From positions 148,682-212,681 of the forward strand of contig NZ_VOBR01000011.1 in NCBI RefSeq assembly GCF_007845675.1: DNA of 64,000 bases, read 5' to 3'. A program made the position numbers and the translations under genes. The notes below the pieces were generated by a model. It did no database searches. It had not been told where the DNA came from and was given only the letters and a program-made list of their open reading frames with translations. The stretch's first letter is position 1, and every line of letters starts with the position of its first letter. Below are positions 59,643-64,000 of this stretch, piece after piece. This DNA is from Lentzea tibetensis (lineage in GTDB: Bacteria; Actinomycetota; Actinomycetes; Mycobacteriales; Pseudonocardiaceae).

Positions 59643-59685
59643 GGCACCCTCGCGGCCTTAACGCCGCGAGGGTGCCCTAACGGCA
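59634..59685. terminator. Bidirectional terminator with a 23-bp perfect stem
   Basis: Positions 59634-59656 pair perfectly with 59663-59685 around a 6-nt loop (cttaac), followed by TTT. It spans the stop codon of the StrR-like gene and ends 2 bp before the convergent flavoprotein stop, so it insulates both. Confidence 0.9.
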
Positions 59686-59687
59686 TT

Positions 59688-60239
59688 TCAGCTCAGCAGG
59701 TCGCCGACGATCTTGGCGACCTCCGCCGGTGACGGCATCGTCGGGTGGTGCGTGACGGTGCCGGAGCCGGGGTCGTAGCTGTCGTGCCACACCGGCTCCG
59801 GCACGTGGCCGCCGTCCGCGCGGATCTGGGCGACGTTGCGCCGCACCGCGGGCTTGGCCCACATCGCCGCGCCCATCGACGCGAAGTAGACGACCGGGAA
59901 CGTGGCGGCCAGCACGATCGTCGCCAGCCGGTTCGGCGCCGCCCCGGCCGCGGCGGCCGCGAGGACGTTCGCCGTCGCGGGCAGGACGACCAGCACGTCG
60001 TGGTCCGCCACGAGCCGCGACGGCTTGTCGGTCGGCCAGTCCTCAGGTGACTCACCGCTCACCACTCGTTCGGCCGAAATCGCGACGGTGGTCGGTGGCA
60101 AGAACTGAGCAGCGGTGTGCGTCATAAGGACCGTGTACGTGCCACCCAAATGGCTGCGCATCTCGTTGATGTACGTCGGTAAGGCCGTGATGGCGACCGA
60201 TCCGGTTGCGCCGATCAGGATGCGAGGTGATGTGCTCAT
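59688..60239 (-). CDS. HFCD flavoprotein (EpiD / PPC-decarboxylase family, HlmF-like)
   Basis: A 183-aa FMN protein of the homo-oligomeric flavin-containing Cys decarboxylase family. It has the N-terminal ILIGATGSVA loop, PATAN at residues 87-91 (PASAN in EpiD), and ASMGAAMW at 120-127 in place of the clamp motif PxMNxxMW. Two key residues differ: the catalytic His (His67 of EpiD) aligns with Pro73, and the clamp Asn with Gly123. Homologues make enethiols from C-terminal Cys, and holomycin clusters encode one. It diverges from the Cy-A(Cys)-T gene. The ATG at 60239 has no clear RBS; an ATG at 60257 is possible. Confidence 0.82.
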   Translation of the reverse strand: MSTSPRILIGATGSVAITALPTYINEMRSHLGGTYTVLMTHTAAQFLPPTTVAISAERVVSGESPEDWPTDKPSRLVADHDVLVVLPATANVLAAAAAGAAPNRLATIVLAATFPVVYFASMGAAMWAKPAVRRNVAQIRADGGHVPEPVWHDSYDPGSGTVTHHPTMPSPAEVAKIVGDLLS

Positions 60240-60377
60240 GCACGAATGGAAATGCATGTGCGTTCAGTTGACAAGACTGAGCGCTGCTGATGCCATCAGT
60301 GGGCGATCGACGATTCGTTCGAGGGGCGAGTGATCGTCGTGCCTGTTTGTTGAAAGCATTCCTGAAAGGTCGGGGCC
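60240..60377. promoter_or_regulatory. Divergent promoter region of flavoprotein and Cy-A-T NRPS genes
   Basis: A 138-bp gap containing an imperfect dyad GTTCAG-N9-CTGAGC (60261-60281). Its half-sites loosely resemble the GTTC/GAAC arms of known StrR sites, but spacing and sequence do not match the StrR consensus. An AAAGG box at 60364-60368 serves the ATG at 60378. Confidence 0.35.
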
Positions 60378-63300
60378 ATGGATGATCCCTTTGGGCAGTT
60401 GATGAATTTCCTGAATTGTCCGGCGGGTTCGGGCCCAGCGGAGAAGCCGGCGGGCGAGCCGTTCGAGCTGACCGACGTCCAGCACGCCTACCTCGTCGGG
60501 CGGCACCGCGGGCTCGAGCTCGGCGGCGTGGCCGCCCACTCGTACTTCGAGTTCGACTGCCCGGAGTTGGACGTTCCCCGGCTCACCGCCGCGCTGCGGA
60601 AGGTCGTCGACCGGCACGACATGCTGCGCGCGGTGATCGACGACGGCCGCCAGCGGGTGCTCGGCCGCGTCCCCGCCTACGACATCGAGGTCACCGACCT
60701 GCGCGGTCGTTGCTACGCGGAGCAGACGGCCGCGCTGGAGCAGGTCCGCGCGGAGCTGGTCGCCGAGGTGCGGCCGGTCGACCAGTGGCCGCCGTTCGAC
60801 GTCCGCGCCACGCTGCTCGCGCCCGACCAGGTCCGCCTGCACCTCAGCGTCGATCTGATGTTCATCGACGTCCGCGGTCTGTTCCTGATGCTGAACGAGT
60901 GGCGCAACCACTACGACGACGCCAGCTGTGCGCCCGCGCCGCTCACCACGTCGTTCCGCGACCACGTTGCCGCGCAACGGGCACAGGACACCTCCCGCGA
61001 GGAGCGCTACTGGCTCTCCCGCGTCGACGACCTGCCGCCCGCCCCCGACCTGCCGCTCGCCACCCCCCCCGAACGGCTCGGCACGCCGAGCTTCCACCGG
61101 TTGAGCACGACCGTCGACAAGGAGCACTGGGCCGCGCTCACCGCCGCCGCGAAGGGCCGCGGCCTGAGCCCGAACGCCGTGCTGCTCACCGCGTACTGCG
61201 AGGTGCTGCGGACGTGGTCGAAGCGGCCGGACTTCACCGTCACGGTGACCTCGCTCGACCCGCGCGCCGAGGACGTGATCGGCGACTTCCTGTCGCTGAC
61301 CCTCTTCGCCGCCCACGACAACACGGCCGAGACCTTCGAGGACCGCGTCGCCGCGGTGCAGAGCAGGCTGCGCGACGACCTCGACCACTCCGCGTTCGGT
61401 GGCATCGAGGTGCTGCGAGAGCTGGCCCGCAGGCGGGGCGACGGCCGTGGTGTCTCGATGCCGGTCGTCTACTCGAGCGTGCTCGGCAGCGAGCTGAACG
61501 CCAACGCGCTGCGCGTGTTCGGCGAGCTGGTGCGCACCGAGAGCCAGACACCGCAGATCTGGCTGGAGAACCAGGTCGTCGAGGCGGACTGCGGTCTCAC
61601 CGTCAACTGGAACTCCGTCGACGGGCTCTTCCCCGACGGCGTGCTCGACGCGATGTTCGCCGAGTACCGGGCGGTGCTCGACCGGCTGGTCGACGACGAG
61701 GACGCGTGGGAGCTGACCGGCAGCCTGGTGCGCCTGCCCGACGCGGACGCCGCCGAGCGGCGCGAGGCCAACGCGACCGCGAAGGACCTGCCGAAGGTCC
61801 GGCTGCACGACCTGGTCGCACGGGCCGCCGCACGCACGCCCGACGCGGTCGCGGTCATCGCGGACGACGTGGAGGTCACCTACCGGCAGCTCACCGAGGA
61901 CGCGCACCGCTTGGCACGCGGCCTGGACGGCGAGCCGAACACGCTGGTCGCGGTGTCGATGCGGCCCGGCGCCCAGCTGTACTCCGCGCTGCTCGGCGTC
62001 CTGCACTCCGGCTCCGCGTACGTGTCGATCGACCCGGACCTGCCGGAGCAGCGGCGGCTGGCGCTGCTGAAGCGGTGCGCGGCGAAGGCCGTGATCACCG
62101 AACCGGCGCTGCGCGACGAGCTGACGTGGCCGGATGACATCGCCGTCGTGACGCTCGACGACGTCGCGCACCTCAGTGCGGAACCCTTGCGGAGCAGCCA
62201 AACCGAGGACGACCTAGCGTACGTGATCTTCACGTCCGGCTCGACCGGTGAGCCCAAGGGCGTCATGATCGCCCACCACGCGGCGGGCAACACGGTGCAG
62301 GACATCAACGAGCGGTTCGGCGTCGGTCCGACCGATCGCGTTCTCGCTCTGGCCCCAACGGGTTTCGACCTGTCGGTGTACGACGTCTTCGGCGTGCTCG
62401 GCGCGGGCGGCACCGTGGTGGTCCCGTCGCCGGGCCGGGTCAACGACGTCGACCACTGGACCGAGCTGGTCGCCCGCCACGGCGTGACGATCTGGAACAG
62501 CGTGCCCGCGCCGATGCGGCTGTGGGTCGAGTCGCTCGGCGACGACGCGCCGGACACCGTCCGGCTCGCACTGCTCAGCGGTGACTGGATCCCGACGAGC
62601 CTGCCCGGCCAGATCCACGCCCGGTTCCCGGAGATGGACGTGATCAGCCTCGGCGGCGCGACGGAGTGCTCGATCTGGTCGGTGTTCTTCCCGATCGGCG
62701 AGGTGCCGCCGGAGTGGCCGAGCATCCCGTACGGCAAACCGCTGTGGAACCAGACGCTGCACGTGCTGAACGACCGGCTCGACCCGTGCCCGGCCTGGGT
62801 GACCGGCGAGATCTACATCGGCGGCACGGGGGTCGCGCTCGGCTACTGGGCCGACGAGCAGCGCACCGCGGAGCGGTTCGTCGACGTCGGGGGAGAGCGG
62901 CTGTACAAGACCGGCGACCTCGGCCGATACCTGCCCGGCGGCGACATCGAGATCCTCGGCCGCACCGACTTCCAGGTGAAGATCAACGGTTACCGCGTCG
63001 AGCTGGGCGAGATCGAGGCCGCGCTCGACCGTCAGCCGGGCGTCCGGCAGGCGCTCGTCGCGGCACCGGCGCACCCGCAGACCGGCCACCGCCAGCTCGC
63101 CGCGTACCTCGTGCTCGACGACGAGGTCGACACGACGTTGGTGCGCAAGGCACTCGCCGAGGTCCTGCCGAGCTACATGGTGCCCAACCACTACGTCACG
63201 ATCGACGCGCTGCCGCTCACCACCAACGGCAAGATCAACCACGGCGCGCTGCCCGCGCCGTGGAGCGACGGCGGCGAGGACGAGGAGCGGGTGTCGCCGC

Positions 63301-63545
63301 GCAGCGACGTCGAGGAACGGCTGCTGCGGATCTGGGCGGCCCAGCTCGGCCACGGCGATCTCGGTGTCGAGGACGGGTTCTTCGACATCGGCGGCGACTC
63401 GTTGCACGCCGTCGGCATCCTCAGCCACCTGCGCGCGGAGTTCGGGCTCGACTCGACCGCCGAGCAGCAGGTGATCGAGGGGCTGTTCATGAACGCCACC
63501 ATCGCGGAGTTCGCGGACGTCGTCCGATCGGCCGCCGGGTCATGA
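60378..63545 (+). CDS. NRPS: Cy-A(Cys)-T, dithiolopyrrolone-type (HlmE-like)
   Basis: A 1055-aa single-module synthetase. The Cy domain (about 30-440) has LTDVQHAYLVGR, RHDMLRA, LPPAPDLPLA and NWNSVDGLFP. The A domain (about 475-970) has FTSGSTGEPKG, and its specificity residues read DLYNLSLIWK, a standard cysteine code. The carrier domain has GGDSLHA with Ser near residue 1008. Several Cy catalytic positions are altered: DxxxxDxxG at 159-167, PVVYSS at 362-367 and QTPQIWLENQ at 390-399. Holomycin and thiolutin are made from two cysteines by exactly this Cy-A-T layout. It overlaps the GMC oxidoreductase start (ATGA) and diverges from the HFCD flavoprotein. Confidence 0.93.
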   Translation: MDDPFGQLMNFLNCPAGSGPAEKPAGEPFELTDVQHAYLVGRHRGLELGGVAAHSYFEFDCPELDVPRLTAALRKVVDRHDMLRAVIDDGRQRVLGRVPAYDIEVTDLRGRCYAEQTAALEQVRAELVAEVRPVDQWPPFDVRATLLAPDQVRLHLSVDLMFIDVRGLFLMLNEWRNHYDDASCAPAPLTTSFRDHVAAQRAQDTSREERYWLSRVDDLPPAPDLPLATPPERLGTPSFHRLSTTVDKEHWAALTAAAKGRGLSPNAVLLTAYCEVLRTWSKRPDFTVTVTSLDPRAEDVIGDFLSLTLFAAHDNTAETFEDRVAAVQSRLRDDLDHSAFGGIEVLRELARRRGDGRGVSMPVVYSSVLGSELNANALRVFGELVRTESQTPQIWLENQVVEADCGLTVNWNSVDGLFPDGVLDAMFAEYRAVLDRLVDDEDAWELTGSLVRLPDADAAERREANATAKDLPKVRLHDLVARAAARTPDAVAVIADDVEVTYRQLTEDAHRLARGLDGEPNTLVAVSMRPGAQLYSALLGVLHSGSAYVSIDPDLPEQRRLALLKRCAAKAVITEPALRDELTWPDDIAVVTLDDVAHLSAEPLRSSQTEDDLAYVIFTSGSTGEPKGVMIAHHAAGNTVQDINERFGVGPTDRVLALAPTGFDLSVYDVFGVLGAGGTVVVPSPGRVNDVDHWTELVARHGVTIWNSVPAPMRLWVESLGDDAPDTVRLALLSGDWIPTSLPGQIHARFPEMDVISLGGATECSIWSVFFPIGEVPPEWPSIPYGKPLWNQTLHVLNDRLDPCPAWVTGEIYIGGTGVALGYWADEQRTAERFVDVGGERLYKTGDLGRYLPGGDIEILGRTDFQVKINGYRVELGEIEAALDRQPGVRQALVAAPAHPQTGHRQLAAYLVLDDEVDTTLVRKALAEVLPSYMVPNHYVTIDALPLTTNGKINHGALPAPWSDGGEDEERVSPRSDVEERLLRIWAAQLGHGDLGVEDGFFDIGGDSLHAVGILSHLRAEFGLDSTAEQQVIEGLFMNATIAEFADVVRSAAGS

Positions 63546-64000
63546 GCACCGAGTACGACGTCGTGGTGGTCGGGGCAGGCTCGGCGGGCGCGGTCGTGGC
63601 GAGCCGTCTCGGCGCGGCGAAACGCGTGCTGCTCATCGAGGCCGGTCCCGACCAGCCCGACCCGAACCCGTTGCTGGACGGCACGAAACTCCACCTCGAC
63701 GGCTTCAACTGGGACCACCTCGCGAACCTGCGCACGAAGACCCGGCACAGCTCGCGGGCACTGTGGGGCCGGTTCCCGTACCGCGTCGGCAAGGTCGTCG
63801 GCGGCTCGTCCGCGGTGAACGGCGCGGTCGCGATGCGGGCGCTGCCCAGGGACTTCGACGACTGGGTGAAGCTCGGCAACCCGGACTGGTCCTGGGAGGC
63901 CGTGCAGCCGTTCTACGACCGGGTGCGGCTGCCGATCCGGCGGCCGGACGACCTGCACGAGCTGGAGGTCGCGTTCCACGACGAGTGCACGCGGATGGGG
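63542..64000 (+). CDS. GMC-family FAD oxidoreductase (3' end cut by window)
   Basis: The first 153 codons of a glucose-methanol-choline oxidoreductase. The N-terminal FAD-binding motif is VVVVGAGSAGAVVASRL, then LLIEAGPD, and the GMC signature GKVVGGSSAVNGAVAMR at about residues 81-97. The catalytic His region lies beyond the window. It is translationally coupled to the Cy-A(Cys)-T gene. Dithiolopyrrolone clusters contain an oxidoreductase of this family that helps oxidise the Cys-Cys intermediate, so this assignment supports the cluster call. Confidence 0.9.
   Translation, partial: MSTEYDVVVVGAGSAGAVVASRLGAAKRVLLIEAGPDQPDPNPLLDGTKLHLDGFNWDHLANLRTKTRHSSRALWGRFPYRVGKVVGGSSAVNGAVAMRALPRDFDDWVKLGNPDWSWEAVQPFYDRVRLPIRRPDDLHELEVAFHDECTRMG

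Noticed and set aside
60261-60281. Dyad GTTCAG-N9-CTGAGC as a definite StrR operator
   Set aside because: One half-site is imperfect and the spacing is wrong for StrR; kept only as a weak note on the promoter region.

Overview
The window is high-GC actinobacterial DNA with GTG/TTG starts, start codons with a -10 box just upstream and no ribosome binding site, and dense four-base gene overlaps. The gene content (StrR-type regulator, large NRPS, dithiolopyrrolone-like genes, ECF vitamin uptake) suits a Pseudonocardiales actinomycete of the Saccharothrix/Lentzea type. That placement is inference; no rRNA or tRNA is visible.

Left flank (1-3.5 kb): a truncated methyltransferase, a TPR-LuxR regulator, and an alpha/beta hydrolase divergent from a TetR repressor with two tandem operators between them.

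NRPS locus (3.6-32.3 kb, minus strand). One operon reads: penicillin-binding-protein-type thioesterase (PBP-TE), NRPS-A (2525 aa), NRPS-B (6124 aa), MFS exporter, MbtH. Domain order is A-T / C-[deleted A]-T-E / C-A-T in NRPS-A, then C-A-T-E / C-A-T / C-A-T-E / C-A-T / C-A-T-E in NRPS-B. Epimerases sit in modules 2, 4, 6 and 8, and the downstream C domains match, so the product should alternate strictly L/D. The last module ends in E with no cis TE. The first gene of the operon is a serine hydrolase of the SurE type, which is known to cyclise peptides ending in a D residue. Specificity residues read X-?-Ser-Y-Y-Y-Thr-X: X is probably hydrophobic, Y probably basic. Module 2 has lost the catalytic core of its A domain.

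Middle (32.7-47.5 kb): TrkH/TrkA potassium uptake; a secreted GH78 rhamnosidase; and a cobalamin locus. A B12 riboswitch with a hairpin over the ribosome binding site precedes an overlapping operon of a two-barrel surface protein, two DUF4430-like secreted proteins, EcfT, a double EcfA ATPase and an S component. A secreted single-barrel paralogue diverges from it. The parts resemble the alpha and beta domains of animal intrinsic factor/transcobalamin feeding an ECF transporter.

Accessory stretch (46.7-57.6 kb): a methyltransferase, an orphan ABC solute-binding lipoprotein, an AlkZ-like winged-helix protein, a ferritin-like/SRPBCC fusion with a small lipoprotein, a tandem USP, an SPW membrane protein, two TetR paralogues around a 14-TM MFS pump, and a P450. 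TetR-1 and the P450 share a nearly identical 20-bp palindromic operator.

Right end (57.6-64 kb, continues beyond the window): an ArsR-rhodanese repressor divergent from a GliT/HlmI-like dithiol oxidase, a StrR-like activator, an EpiD/PPC-decarboxylase-like flavoprotein, a Cy-A(Cys)-T NRPS and a GMC oxidoreductase. This is the gene set of a dithiolopyrrolone (holomycin/thiolutin type) cluster, cut by the window edge. Its Cy domain and flavoprotein both carry substitutions at catalytic residues.
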